DNA of 64,000 bases from an uncultured Eubacteriales bacterium (GCA_910579575.1 CAJTUM010000003.1:1-64000), one strand, 5' to 3'. Shown: positions 7,633 through 16,472, numbered from the stretch's first letter. Notes: generated by a model not told the origin, from the sequence alone. Numbers and translations are program-made.

Positions 7633-8511
7633 TTACAGGTTGTTGCCGTTGCTCACCAGCTGCTGGCGGCAGCGCTCCAGCTCCTCTTCTTTGGCCGCGG
7701 TGACCACCGGATAATGGGGGTCCGTCTGCTCCAGCACCTGCTTAATGGCCTCAGAAATCAGGTAACGGGTATACCACTTGTTGTCCGCCGGCAATACATA
7801 CCAGGGGTTGTTTTTGGTGGCCGTGGCGTTGATGGCCTTTTCATAGGCGTCTTGATAATCGTTCCACAGAGCCCGCTCCTTGATATCGCTGCTGGAGAAT
7901 TTCCAGTTTTTCTCCTTGCGCTCGATGCGCTCCAAAAAGCGCTGCTTCTGCTTTTTGGCGGAAACATGGAGGAAAAATTTCACGGTTCGATAGCTGTTTT
8001 CATAGAGATAGGATTCAAAATGGCGAATCTGGCGATACCGCTTCTCAAAAAACTCGGGATCCTCCAAGCAGCGGGGCGCCATTTTGTAATTTTTATGCAG
8101 TCCACGGACCCGGACAATCAGCACGTCTTCATAATAAGAGCGGTTAAAAATGGCCATGCTGCCCCGGGCGGGCAGACACTGGACGGCCCGCCACAGAAAA
8201 TCATGGGAAAGATCCTGGCTGGTAGGCTGCTTAAAGCTGTGCACCATGATGCCCTGGGGGTTGACGGCGCTCATGACGTGCTTAATGGCGCTGTCCTTGC
8301 CTGCGGCGTCCATGGCCTGGAAAATCACCACAACGCCCTCCTGGCCTTCGGCATAAAGCCGGTCCTGAAGGCTGGCGATCTCCAGCTTGTTTTGCTGGGT
8401 CTGCTCCACCACCTGCTCCCGATTAAGCCCCAAGGCCCGGGCGCTGGTGGGCGCTTTTTCCAATTTGATTTTTTCACTGCCGTCATAACGATATTGGTTT
8501 AACGATAACAT
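7633..8511 (-). CDS. ppk2: Polyphosphate kinase 2 family nucleotide phosphotransferase
   Basis: A 292-residue PPK2. It has the Walker-A-like AMDAAGKDSAIKHV (about residues 50-63), the NRSYYEDVLIVRV lid-region motif and ERKEKNWKFSSSDIKER. Enzymes of this group move phosphate between polyphosphate and AMP/ADP or other nucleoside phosphates. Start ATG 8511 is chosen for the CGGAGGG site 7 bases upstream; the frame is open 54 codons further without a site. The Asp before AAGKDS and both lid arginines are present, so it should be active. Whether it prefers AMP or ADP cannot be told from sequence here. Confidence 0.9.
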   Translation of the reverse strand: MLSLNQYRYDGSEKIKLEKAPTSARALGLNREQVVEQTQQNKLEIASLQDRLYAEGQEGVVVIFQAMDAAGKDSAIKHVMSAVNPQGIMVHSFKQPTSQDLSHDFLWRAVQCLPARGSMAIFNRSYYEDVLIVRVRGLHKNYKMAPRCLEDPEFFEKRYRQIRHFESYLYENSYRTVKFFLHVSAKKQKQRFLERIERKEKNWKFSSSDIKERALWNDYQDAYEKAINATATKNNPWYVLPADNKWYTRYLISEAIKQVLEQTDPHYPVVTAAKEEELERCRQQLVSNGNNL

Positions 8512-8720
8512 ATGTAATCCCTCCGTATTATAAATCATTCGGCGGACAAAAAAGAGAAAACCAAGACTGCCCGTTTTGTCGACCGAAACAGTATTTTTGA
8601 TTTTATCATATTTTTGTCCATTTGTCACAATATTTGCTGAATTTTGTACGAATTGCCCAGATAATTTGTGCAATTCGACAAATTGAGCCGGCTTGCTTTC
8701 TCTGCCTGGGTCCGACGGCC

Positions 8721-10241
8721 CTATTGGCCCATCTCCCGATAAAGGTTATCGAGGCGCAGCTGCTCGCTGGCAAAATCGGCGGATTCCTGGCCGTTGGTCC
8801 AGCTCCGGGAAACGGATACCCGCCGGCCGTCCCAGCAGTATTCGCAATAGCTCTCCTCTTTGGGGGTGCGGCGGGCTTGATCGTCGGCAAAGAAATAGAG
8901 CTTACCGTCCTCCAGCCTGCTAAATCGGTTGGGGTGCAGGCCAAGAGGCTGGCCGTCGAATACCGCAGAAGCGTTTCCCTCCTCGTCCAGCAACAGAATC
9001 TGGGCGCCGTCCTGCTGATCCCAGCCGTATTCCGTCTGCCGGAAAGCGAAGGTCGTATAATAAATCCCCTCCCCCTGGCTGATCGCGTCTCGGACGGCTG
9101 TTCCGCTGACGACCTGCTCTATGCTGTCTCCCGCCCGGTTTACCTGATACAGTCCCTCCGGGCAACACAGAAACAGCCCCTGGGGCAGCTGGCGCAGGCG
9201 GTAAGTTCCATTGAATTTGGGGTCTTTGTTCATGGCGAAAACCAGGCCCTTCTCTTGAATCATCTGCCGGTCCTGGCCGTCTGTACGATAAAAAGCCAGG
9301 TCGCCTTCTTTCGTTTCGGCCGCGAAATAATAGAAATCGCCCAGCCAACCCCAATCCCAGGCGTATCGTCCTTCCAGCGGCTGCCCTACCTGCCGCAGCG
9401 CTAAGGTTTGGCTGTCGGCAGAATAGATTGTAAGTTGCCCCGCCTGCTCCGCTGTGTACAGGATTTCCCCCGTTCCCAGGCGGCACAGCTCAATGGGCTG
9501 GCCGGGCAAAGGCTGGCTATGGGCCGCGACGACGTCCAACACCCTCTTCTCAATCCGCCACTCGCCGGACGATTCGTCGCCCATGGAATAGCCTCTATAT
9601 TCATATCCCCAAATTGGCGCGGCGGCTTTTTCCCAGGCTTCCAGGGTAAAAACGCCCTGTTCCAGCAGAGCCATGGCCAAATTCTGAGAATCCGCTTTCG
9701 TCATGCAGCTCAGCCCGTTGGCAGCCAGCTCCACGGCCTCGCCCCGGAGGATGGGGCGGTCGCCTTGGGCCATCTGGTCCTGGCTGGCAATCTGGCAGCC
9801 AAATTCCACACACTGCTCATAACGCGTCTCTGGGTCCAGCCGCCGGTTGAGCATAACGGCAAATTGGGCGAAGGTAATCGACTGGCTGGAACCGTATTTT
9901 GTTTTGGAAATTCCCTGGGTCAGGCCGTTTCGATAAAGCCAGCCCACATAGGGGACGGCCCAACTGGACGCGTCGTCAAAGGGCGCAGGCTGGTTTTGTT
10001 CCAGCGCCTCCTCTTCGCCTCCGAAAAAACGCGTTACCATCACAGCCGCCTCCCCGCGGGTCATGGACCGTTCCAACTCAAAGCCCTGGTCCGTGCCCCG
10101 AAACAACCCCAGCTCAAAAAGCATTTGGGCCAACTGCTCCTGGGTTGGCGCCAGAGACGCTTGTTCCGCCGCCCTGGCGCCGCCGATCAGCAGCAGGGCC
10201 GTCAACGAGGCGGCGCATAACCTCTTCAAAGGCCGTTTCAT
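8721..10241 (-). CDS. S-layer-homology domain surface protein
   Basis: A 506-residue exported protein. Residues 1-25 (MKRPLKRLCAASLTALLLIG) form a signal peptide. Residues about 30-190 contain SLH-like repeats, including SMTRGEAAVMVTRFFG and FDDASSWAVPYVGWLYRNG, which anchor proteins to cell-wall polymers. The remaining 300 residues contain repeated Tyr-rich strands (LYQVNRAGD, GIYYTTFAFRQ, KLYFFADDQ) suggesting a beta-propeller of the DUF5050 kind. Start 10241 has AAGAGG upstream. Follows glpK by 26 bp on the same strand; a shared transcript is possible but functional linkage is not evident. Confidence 0.8.
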   Translation of the reverse strand: MKRPLKRLCAASLTALLLIGGARAAEQASLAPTQEQLAQMLFELGLFRGTDQGFELERSMTRGEAAVMVTRFFGGEEEALEQNQPAPFDDASSWAVPYVGWLYRNGLTQGISKTKYGSSQSITFAQFAVMLNRRLDPETRYEQCVEFGCQIASQDQMAQGDRPILRGEAVELAANGLSCMTKADSQNLAMALLEQGVFTLEAWEKAAAPIWGYEYRGYSMGDESSGEWRIEKRVLDVVAAHSQPLPGQPIELCRLGTGEILYTAEQAGQLTIYSADSQTLALRQVGQPLEGRYAWDWGWLGDFYYFAAETKEGDLAFYRTDGQDRQMIQEKGLVFAMNKDPKFNGTYRLRQLPQGLFLCCPEGLYQVNRAGDSIEQVVSGTAVRDAISQGEGIYYTTFAFRQTEYGWDQQDGAQILLLDEEGNASAVFDGQPLGLHPNRFSRLEDGKLYFFADDQARRTPKEESYCEYCWDGRRVSVSRSWTNGQESADFASEQLRLDNLYREMGQ

Positions 10242-10267
10242 TCCAACCTCTTCTTTCCTCTGCTTTT

Positions 10268-11752
10268 TTATCGCCGCGTCAACGTGCGGCCCACGGCGGC
10301 GTCCCATCCCGCCAGGTTTTTGGCTCTTGCCGCCTGGTCCATAGCCGGCTCATAGGCGGCTTCGATGGGCTTGCGCCGCTTGATTTCCGCCGGGTTCTGC
10401 CAAACCCCTTGGGCCAGCCCAGCCAAGTAGGCGGCGCCCAAGGCGGTGGCTTCGGTATTCTGAGGCCGGACGACCCGGACGCCGGAGATATCCGCCTGAA
10501 ACTGCATCAGGAATTGATTGCGGCTGGCGCCGCCGTCCACCCGCAGCTCTTTCAGGGGCAGACCGCTGTCCCGAGCCACGGCCTGGAGCACGTCGTTGGA
10601 TTGGTAAGCGATTGCCTCCAGAGCGGCGCGGATGATCTGGTTCCGCCCCGTTCCTCGGGTCAAGCCGTAAATGGCGCCCCGGGCGTACATATCCCAATGG
10701 GGCGCCCCTAAGCCGGTGAAGGCGGGGACAAAATAGACGCCGCCGTTGTCCGGCGTTTTGGCGGCAAAATATTCGCTGTCCGCAGCCTCCACAATAAAGC
10801 GCATTTCGTCCCGCAGCCACTGCACGACGCTGCCTCCGGCAAAAACGCTGCCCTCCAGGGCATAACAAGGCTTGCCTTCAGCGCTGCAAGCCATGGTGGT
10901 CAGCAGCCCGCTTCGGCTTTGGGACGCGATATCGCCGGTATTCACCAGCAAAAAACAGCCGGTGCCATAGGTGTTTTTGCAGTCCCCTGGGTCAAAGCAA
11001 GCCTGGCCAAACAAAGCGGCCTGCTGATCCCCGGCTACGCCGGCCACAGGAATCTGCCGCCCGCCGGTCTGCGCCATGCCAAAAAGGCCGCTGCTGCCGC
11101 AGACCTCCGGCAGAATCTGCCGGGGGATATCCAGCGCCCGCAGCAAATCCTCGTCCCAATCCAAAGTGTGAATATTAAACAGCATTGTGCGAGACGCGTT
11201 GGTATAATCCGTCTTGTGGACGGCGCCGCCGGAGAGCTTCCACAGCAGCCAGGTATCCACTGTGCCAAAAAGCAGCCGGCCCTGGTCCGCCAGCCGCCGC
11301 GCTTCGGGGATATGGTCCAAAACCCAGCGAATTTTGGTAGCGGAAAAATAGCCGTCGATCAGCAGGCCGGTTTTTTGGCGGACCATAGGCTCCAACCCCT
11401 GGGCCTTCAGCGCTTCGCAGTCCTCCGCTGTGCGGCGGCACTGCCAAACAATGGCGTTATAAAGCGGCTTGCCCGTCTCCTTGTCCCATAAAATCGCGGT
11501 TTCTCGCTGGTTCGTAACGCCAACGGCCGCAATCTCCGCCAGGTCCACGCCCGCTTGAGCCAACGCTTGGTTCATAGCGCCGTAAATCGTGGCGTAAATC
11601 TCCATAGGGTCTTGCTCCACCCAGCCGGGATGGGGATAAATCTGCTTGGTTTCCTTCTGAGCCAAAGCGACGATGGCTTCATTCTGGTCAAAAATAATGC
11701 AGCGGGAACTGGTAGTCCCCTGATCCAGCGCGACGATATAGTGCCGCTTCAT
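10268..11752 (-). CDS. glpK: Glycerol kinase
   Basis: A 494-residue FGGY kinase that phosphorylates glycerol to glycerol 3-phosphate. Seen: the N-terminal phosphate-binding loop YIVALDQGTTSSRCIIFD, GVTNQRETAILWDK, DTWLLWKLSGG, GDQQAALFGQ and the C-terminal ATP motif LRVDGGASRNQFLMQ. Full length for the family. ATG 11752 is used; a TTG one codon earlier is possible. GGGAGG lies 10 bases upstream. No glpF or glpD is adjacent. The residue downstream of HKTDYTNASRT lacks the PTS-regulated His that some Firmicutes GlpK carry, as far as I can judge. Confidence 0.96.
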   Translation of the reverse strand: MKRHYIVALDQGTTSSRCIIFDQNEAIVALAQKETKQIYPHPGWVEQDPMEIYATIYGAMNQALAQAGVDLAEIAAVGVTNQRETAILWDKETGKPLYNAIVWQCRRTAEDCEALKAQGLEPMVRQKTGLLIDGYFSATKIRWVLDHIPEARRLADQGRLLFGTVDTWLLWKLSGGAVHKTDYTNASRTMLFNIHTLDWDEDLLRALDIPRQILPEVCGSSGLFGMAQTGGRQIPVAGVAGDQQAALFGQACFDPGDCKNTYGTGCFLLVNTGDIASQSRSGLLTTMACSAEGKPCYALEGSVFAGGSVVQWLRDEMRFIVEAADSEYFAAKTPDNGGVYFVPAFTGLGAPHWDMYARGAIYGLTRGTGRNQIIRAALEAIAYQSNDVLQAVARDSGLPLKELRVDGGASRNQFLMQFQADISGVRVVRPQNTEATALGAAYLAGLAQGVWQNPAEIKRRKPIEAAYEPAMDQAARAKNLAGWDAAVGRTLTRR

Positions 11753-11991
11753 CAAAATGGCGCCTCCCTCAGACCGCCCGCCGGCGAAATCGCCGGATTC
11801 TGCTCGGGCGTTTGTTTTCTCTTATCTTACCACACCCGCCCTTGAGGCGCAAGAAAAGGAAGGCTGGAGGCGGCTGCCGAACCCCGGAGAGAAAGCGCCT
11901 CTGCGCCGCTAAGAGACGCCGCCCCCACAGGACTGCTGGAAAAATTCACAGTTTATTCACTCGCCATTCTCTCAAAATCCAGTTTCAACTA

Positions 11992-12000
11992 TGCTATAAT
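11992..12000 (+). promoter_or_regulatory. Extended -10 promoter of the CBS-domain gene
   Basis: TGC-TATAAT, a consensus extended -10, in an AT-rich patch 83 bp before the start; the -35 is weak. Confidence 0.55.
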
Positions 12001-12082
12001 TCTTATAAGATTTACTAAGATTCGATTATGGTTTTTTTGCCGCCCTATGGGGCGCGATTGTAAAGGAGCGTTGGTCGATTTT

Positions 12083-12529
12083 ATGAACGTGCTGTTTTTC
12101 TTGACGCCGAAAAGCCAGGTGGCATATATTTACGATGATTTTACCATTCGTCAGACCTTGGAAAAAATGGAATTTCATCGCTATTCCGCTATCCCCATTT
12201 TGAACCGAAAAGAAGGCTATGTGGGCACCCTCACGGAAGGCGATTTGCTGTGGGCCCTGAAACAGCAATACGACTTGGATTTTGAGGAAGCGGAGAATAT
12301 CCCCATCACCCAAGTGCCCCGGCGGATGGACAATCTGCCCGTCAGCGCCGACACCGATATTGAGGATCTGATCGGCAAAGCGCTGAACCAAAACTTTGTG
12401 CCGGTGACAGACGACCGCGGCAGCTTTATCGGCCTGGTCACTCGAAAGGACATCATGCGCTATTTCGCAGAAACCACCCACTTGACCGCTCTACAAGCCG
12501 CTCCTGTAGGCGCGGCGGAAAAAGGTTGA
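12083..12529 (+). CDS. CBS-domain protein
   Basis: A 148-residue protein made almost wholly of a CBS-domain pair (residues about 5-60 and 75-140): FLTPKSQVAYIYDD, HRYSAIPILNRKEGYVGTLT and FVPVTDDRGSFIGLVTRKDI. Stand-alone CBS pairs bind adenine nucleotides and act as energy sensors or partners of other proteins. Starts of relatives begin MNVLFFLTPKS, so I use ATG 12083; AAAGGAG is about 14 bases upstream, which is long. It is followed by a terminator, so it is monocistronic. Partner unknown. Confidence 0.82.
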   Translation: MNVLFFLTPKSQVAYIYDDFTIRQTLEKMEFHRYSAIPILNRKEGYVGTLTEGDLLWALKQQYDLDFEEAENIPITQVPRRMDNLPVSADTDIEDLIGKALNQNFVPVTDDRGSFIGLVTRKDIMRYFAETTHLTALQAAPVGAAEKG

Positions 12530-12571
12530 TTTTACATAACGGAGCGTTCTTTCAAATGAGTTTGTCTCGAC

Positions 12572-12606
12572 AAACGACCTGCTCTCATCGGGCAGGTCGT
12601 TTTTTG
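12572..12606 (+). terminator. Terminator of the CBS-domain gene
   Basis: Stem ACGACCTGC/GCAGGTCGT with T6 tail. Confidence 0.85.
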
Positions 12607-12689
12607 CGTTGTTCTCCCCTGATGCCCCTGTTTCGCAAGCCGCAAACGCATTTTTATGCGTTTTGCCGATAGATTTTCAGCCGAACATA

Positions 12690-12698
12690 TGCTATACT
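12690..12698 (+). promoter_or_regulatory. Extended -10 promoter of the DUF1538-PII operon
   Basis: TGC-TATACT about 142 bp before the GTG start; the leader in between contains no gene. Confidence 0.5.
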
Positions 12699-12839
12699 AA
12701 AAATAAGGTAAATTTTGAACATTCCATTTTGTGTCTGTTTCGCTTTGTGGGGGGAACCGCCGTTCTGTAAAAAAAACCGTTTGTTTCCGACTGCGCATAT
12801 GCCATCGCCGCGGCGCGACGCCGAAAGGAGGGTCTCTAT

Positions 12840-14348
12840 GTGAGGAAAAAACTCTGGGAAAAATGCCGAGAATCTGTGGGCGCGGTGGCGCCCATCGGGT
12901 TGATTGTGCTGCTGCTCCACGTTACCATAGCCCCTATGCCCGGCGGAATGCTGAGCCTCTTTTTGCTGGGGCTGCTGATGCTGATTGTAGGGATGTGCCT
13001 GTTTTCCCTGGGCGCCGACCTTTCCATGATGCCCATGGGCGAGCGGATTGGCGCCCAGCTGACCCGCTCAAAAAACCTGACTCTGCTGATTGTCACCGCC
13101 CTGGTGATGGGCGTGCTGATCACCGTGGCTGAGCCGGATTTGCAGGTGTTGGCTACGCAGGTGCCCGCCGTGCCCGATCATGTGCTGATTTTCGGCGTGG
13201 CGGCGGGAGTGGGCCTGTTTTTGGCGCTGGCTTTGCTGCGCATTGTCTTCCGCCTGAGCCTGCGTTGGTTTCTTGTGGGCTTTTATGGCCTGGTCTTTCT
13301 GCTGGCCGCCTTTGTCCAGCCGGATTTTCTGCCTGTGGCCTTTGATTCCGGCGGCGTGACCACCGGGCCCATCACCGTTCCCTTCATTTTGGCTCTGGGC
13401 ATCGGCGTGGCCGCCGTCCGCGGCGGCCGCAGTTCCCATGACGACAGCTTCGGCCTGGTGGCCCTCTGCTCGGTGGGGCCCATCTTATCCGTGCTGCTCA
13501 TCAGTATGTTTTACGATCCTTCGGCGGGCTCCTATGGGGTGGAAATCGCTCCGATCCCCCAAAGCGCGGGGGAGGTTTTCCGCCAGATGGGCCAGGGGCT
13601 GCCCCATTACGCAAAAGAGGTTTTGCTGGCCCTGGCGCCCATTGTGGCGGCTTTTGTCGTCTTTCAGCTGGCGTTTCTGCGGCTGCCCCGCAGCCAGATG
13701 ATCCGCACGGCGGTGGGCGTCGTTTATACCTACATAGGGTTGGCGATTTTCCTCACTGGCGCCAACATCGGCTTTTTGCCCGCCGGCAACTTTTTGGGCG
13801 GCGCTATCGCCAGCCTGCCCTATCGATGGATTCTCATTCCCATCGGCATGGCGATCGGCTTTTTTGTGGCCGCGGCGGAACCCGCCGTCCATGTGCTCAC
13901 CAAGCAGGTGGAGCAGATTTCCGGCGGCGCGATTTCCCGCAGCGCCATGCTGGCGGCGCTGATGTGCGGCGTGGCTCTTTCCCTTGGTTTGGCTATGGCG
14001 CGGGTGCTCTCCGGCCTGAGCATCTGGTATAGCATCCTGCCCGGCTATGCCTTGGCCCTGGCCATGAGCTTTGTGACGCCTCAGATTTTCACCGCTGTGG
14101 CCTTTGACTCCGGCGGCGTGGCCTCCGGGCCTATGACGGCTACTTTTTTGTTGCCCTTTGCCATGGGCGCCTGCGAGGGCGTCGGCGGCAACGTCTTGTC
14201 CGACGCTTTCGGCGTGGTGGCCATGGTGGCCATGACGCCGCTGATTACCATTCAGATTCTGGGGCTTTGGTCCCTGATTCGCGCCAAACGCAACCCGGAG
14301 CAGGTTTACGACGACCTGGACGAAACCGAACTGATCGAACTCGATTAA
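12840..14348 (+). CDS. DUF1538 multi-pass membrane protein (putative transporter)
   Basis: A 502-residue integral membrane protein with about 12 helices arranged as two related halves: the motif FDSGGVTTGP (about residue 170) recurs as FDSGGVASGP (about residue 425), each after a DFLPVA/IFTAVA lead and followed by a conserved helix and D-x-FG stretch (DDSFGLVAL, SDAFGVVAM). This inverted or direct duplication with discontinuous conserved loops is what transporters show, and DUF1538 is annotated only as membrane protein of unknown substrate. GTG start at 12840, with AAAGGAGGG 7 bases before. Two PII-like genes follow, 23 bp and then overlapping, suggesting nucleotide-dependent gating. Confidence 0.85.
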   Translation: MRKKLWEKCRESVGAVAPIGLIVLLLHVTIAPMPGGMLSLFLLGLLMLIVGMCLFSLGADLSMMPMGERIGAQLTRSKNLTLLIVTALVMGVLITVAEPDLQVLATQVPAVPDHVLIFGVAAGVGLFLALALLRIVFRLSLRWFLVGFYGLVFLLAAFVQPDFLPVAFDSGGVTTGPITVPFILALGIGVAAVRGGRSSHDDSFGLVALCSVGPILSVLLISMFYDPSAGSYGVEIAPIPQSAGEVFRQMGQGLPHYAKEVLLALAPIVAAFVVFQLAFLRLPRSQMIRTAVGVVYTYIGLAIFLTGANIGFLPAGNFLGGAIASLPYRWILIPIGMAIGFFVAAAEPAVHVLTKQVEQISGGAISRSAMLAALMCGVALSLGLAMARVLSGLSIWYSILPGYALALAMSFVTPQIFTAVAFDSGGVASGPMTATFLLPFAMGACEGVGGNVLSDAFGVVAMVAMTPLITIQILGLWSLIRAKRNPEQVYDDLDETELIELD

Positions 14349-14371
14349 ACCTGAAAAAGGAGGAAATCCGC

Positions 14372-14743
14372 TTGGCAAAAGAAAAAGAAAAGGAAAAAGA
14401 AAGCCGCCGTATTGTGTTGTTTGTGGCGGTGGCTTCCCGGGGCCAGGGCGAAAAAATCGCCGCCTATTGCGCCAGTTGCGGCGGCAAAATCCGGCTGGTA
14501 GCCCTGGGCCGAGGAACGGCCAGCCAGGATATCCTCAATTATCTGGGCCTGGGCGACAGTAAAAAGGACGTGGTGTTCTGCACCGCTTCCCGGCCGACGG
14601 CCCAAAAGATGTTGGACGGAATGCGCCGCCGCTTTTCTATGGAAAGCCCTGGAGAAGGCATTGCCTTTACCGTGCCTGTATCCAGCGTAGTTGGGCGAGT
14701 GAGCTTTGACCTTTTGTTTGGCGAGGAGGGAATGATTCGATGA
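14372..14743 (+). CDS. PII-like regulatory protein
   Basis: A 123-residue protein that starts at TTG 14372 after AGGAGG (8 bases). After a Lys/Glu-rich N-tail (AKEKEKEKESRR) comes a ferredoxin-like fold as in GlnB: strand RIVLFVAVASRGQGEKI, LVALGRGTASQDILNYLG, then VVFCTASRPTAQKML. It lacks the Tyr of the GlnB T-loop. Placed between a DUF1538 membrane protein and a second PII-like protein and overlapping the latter by 4 bp, it most likely forms a hetero- or homotrimeric regulator of the transporter. Ligand unknown. Confidence 0.75.
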   Translation: MAKEKEKEKESRRIVLFVAVASRGQGEKIAAYCASCGGKIRLVALGRGTASQDILNYLGLGDSKKDVVFCTASRPTAQKMLDGMRRRFSMESPGEGIAFTVPVSSVVGRVSFDLLFGEEGMIR

Positions 14744-15066
14744 AAAAGGAAATGGAATTGATTATTGCCATTGTCAACAGCGGTTATGCCGACGACGCCA
14801 TGAAAGCCGCCCGCTCCGCCGGCGCCAGAGGAGGCACGATTCTCAACGCCAGAGGCGCCGGCGTGGAGGCTCAGGATCGCTTTTATGGCGTCGCCATCCA
14901 ATCAGAAAAAGAAATGGTGTTGTTGGTGGTGGAAAAAGAGCACAAAGCCGCCATCATGAAGGCCGTCTGCGAAAAAACCGGCCTCAAGCAACAGGGCCGG
15001 GGCATCATTTTTTCCCTGCCTGTGGAAGACGCAGTGGGCATGGCGCCGGAAAAGCCCGCTCCATAA
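14740..15066 (+). CDS. PII-family regulator (GlnB-like)
   Basis: A 108-residue PII-type protein: MELIIAIVNSGYADDAMKAARSAGARGGTILNARG (first half), MVLLVVEKEHKAAIMKAVCEKTGLKQQGRGIIFSLPVEDAVGM (second half). The GARGGTI-x-ARG segment is the usual nucleotide-binding start of the T-loop in this subgroup. ATG overlaps the previous stop (ATGA), so the two regulators are translated together. In the DUF1538 context it probably senses an adenine nucleotide or second messenger for the membrane protein. Confidence 0.82.
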   Translation: MKKEMELIIAIVNSGYADDAMKAARSAGARGGTILNARGAGVEAQDRFYGVAIQSEKEMVLLVVEKEHKAAIMKAVCEKTGLKQQGRGIIFSLPVEDAVGMAPEKPAP

Positions 15067-15249
15067 TCTCCCAGACCGCTTGACAAGGCTCCCCCCTGCT
15101 GAGGCGTTTGGTTTGAGGGTTTCTCTGGGTTTTCTCCAGTCAAAAAGCGTCGCCTGTCAATCGCTTTCTTCCAACAAAGCGGATTTTGGATTGTTTCACA
15201 GCCGCTTCTGCGCTCTTCAGCAATAAGGCGCCCTCAGCGGACTCCATTA

Positions 15250-15278
15250 TTGACAAACCTTCGCTTTCGTGGTATCAT
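15250..15278 (+). promoter_or_regulatory. Promoter of tRNA-Ser
   Basis: TTGACA, 17-base spacer, TATCAT; about 49 bp before the mature tRNA 5' end. Confidence 0.8.
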
Positions 15279-15326
15279 AATCGCTGTTGGAAACCTCTCG
15301 TACCCGTCTGCCGACCGAGCATATAT

Positions 15327-15417
15327 GGAGGGCTATCGAAGCGGTCATAACGAGCTCGACTCGAAATCGAGTTGCCGGTGAAACGGCACGTGGGTTCGAA
15401 TCCCACGCCCTCCGCCA
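15327..15417 (+). tRNA. tRNA-Ser(CGA)
   Basis: A 91-base class II tRNA: acceptor GGAGGGC/GCCCTCC, anticodon stem CTCGA/TCGAG around loop CTCGAAA (anticodon CGA, reads UCG), long variable arm GCCGGTGAAACGGC, T-arm GTGGGTTCGAATCCCAC and encoded CCA. Its 3' end is followed within 100 bp by a truncated tyrosine integrase pointing toward it, so it likely served as an integration site. Confidence 0.95.
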
Positions 15418-15420
15418 ACG

Positions 15421-15458
15421 AAAAAGCCTGTAATCAAGCCGATTTCAGGCTTTTTTCT
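15421..15458 (+). terminator. Terminator after tRNA-Ser
   Basis: AAAAAGCCTG ... CAGGCTTTTTT hairpin just past the CCA end. Confidence 0.7.
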
Positions 15459-15516
15459 TTTGCTGTTTTGAAAAGACAAGTGGTTACAGCGTGACATGGT
15501 TTTGTTCTCTCCATCA

Positions 15517-16020
15517 TCAGGTCATATTGCTCCACTTACTCCCGAAATTGCCGCTTTCGGGAAGCGCAAGTCCCGTTTCCATGCCCTGCGCCAAAGTGAT
15601 TTTAGAGCGGTAGTCCAGGTGGGCATAGATATCCGCCGTAGTGGTAAAACCGCTGTGCCCCAGCCATTCCTGAATGTGCTTTAAGGGGACGCCGTTGGCA
15701 AGCAATAAGCTGGCACAGCTGTGCCGGAGGGAGTGCGGGGTGATGTTGGACAACGGCTCTTTGTGCTTCTTGTTGTACTTCTTCACAAGGCCCCTGACCA
15801 TGTTGTTGTAGTTCATCCTGACTTTCGGCAGACCGTCTTGGTTGAGAAACAAAAAGTCCGTGTAGCCGTCCACCATGATAGTGGCTTTCTTCCCCCGGTT
15901 CTTCACTACCCGCTTCAACGCCCGATAGACCAGCTCACTCATGGGGATTTCCCAGTAGCCGTTCTTGGTCTTGGGCGTTTCGATATAGTAGCCGTTCCCA
16001 CTGTCCCGCAAAAGCTGGTG
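15517..16020 (-). pseudogene. int: Truncated tyrosine integrase (catalytic domain only)
   Basis: Minus frame from about 16020 to 15517 encodes roughly 165 residues of a Tn916/phage-type tyrosine recombinase catalytic domain: YYIETPKTKNGYWEIPM, then HSLRHSCASLLLANGVPL with the R of the H-x-x-R box, WLGHSGFTTTADIYAHLD with the second His and the nucleophilic Tyr, and the tail. The N-terminal SAM-like and core-binding domains are missing because the frame joins a MobC-like fragment at about 16025-16045. It lies 100 bp from tRNA-Ser and points at it, as an integrase next to its attachment site. An internal ATG at 16011 exists but such a fragment could not integrate. Confidence 0.8.
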
Positions 16021-16034
16021 GTCTACCCGAATCG

Positions 16035-16408
16035 GTTTTGGGAAGCGTGTTCCAGCGCTCCCGCAACGCCTTCAGCAACTGATACGCCTCGTAAAAATCC
16101 GGCGGAGAAATCGCCTGAACTTCTCTTCCAAGTCCCAATTTTCGCAGGTAAGCGGAGAGAGTAAGCCCGCGTAGTCGGGCTGATTTCTCCATTTTTCGCT
16201 TCTCACTTTCGATCACTCTGATGATGATCTTGCTTTCGTCCTCCAGCCGAAAGAACAGCCGGAACATTTTCCTGCGCGCCTGTGCTTTCAGGAGAAGCGT
16301 GCCGACCACGGTACAGGGCGCGTCCATGAAGCAGTAGTCTGCCGTGAAAATTGCTAGCTCCCTCATCTCCGCAATGGAGTAGATCTTGTTTTCAATTTCC
16401 ATATTCAT
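16035..16408 (-). pseudogene. MobC-like ribbon-helix-helix fragment
   Basis: From ATG 16408 the frame encodes a leader (MNMEIENKIYSIAEMREL), then a stretch typical of a mobilisation RHH protein: RVIESEKRKMEKSARLRG, LTLSAYLRKLGLGRE and YEAYQLLKALRERWNTLP. At about 16040 it runs out of frame into integrase sequence, so the original C-terminus is lost by a deletion that fused mobC to int. The N-terminal 55 residues do not look like MobC and may come from another gene. The ribosome site and start are triplicated in a 17-bp tandem repeat. Confidence 0.55.
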
Positions 16409-16447
16409 TCCTCTTCCATATTCATTCCTCTTCCATATTCATTCCTC
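16397..16447 (-). repeat. Three tandem copies of a 17-bp unit carrying RBS and ATG
   Basis: Unit GAGGAATGAATATGGAA (minus strand) occurs exactly three times at 16397-16413, 16414-16430 and 16431-16447. Each copy has GAGG plus two ATGs. Exact identity means recent slippage. Confidence 0.92.
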
Positions 16448-16472
16448 TCTGTGTTTTCTCTTTTTCGGGTAG

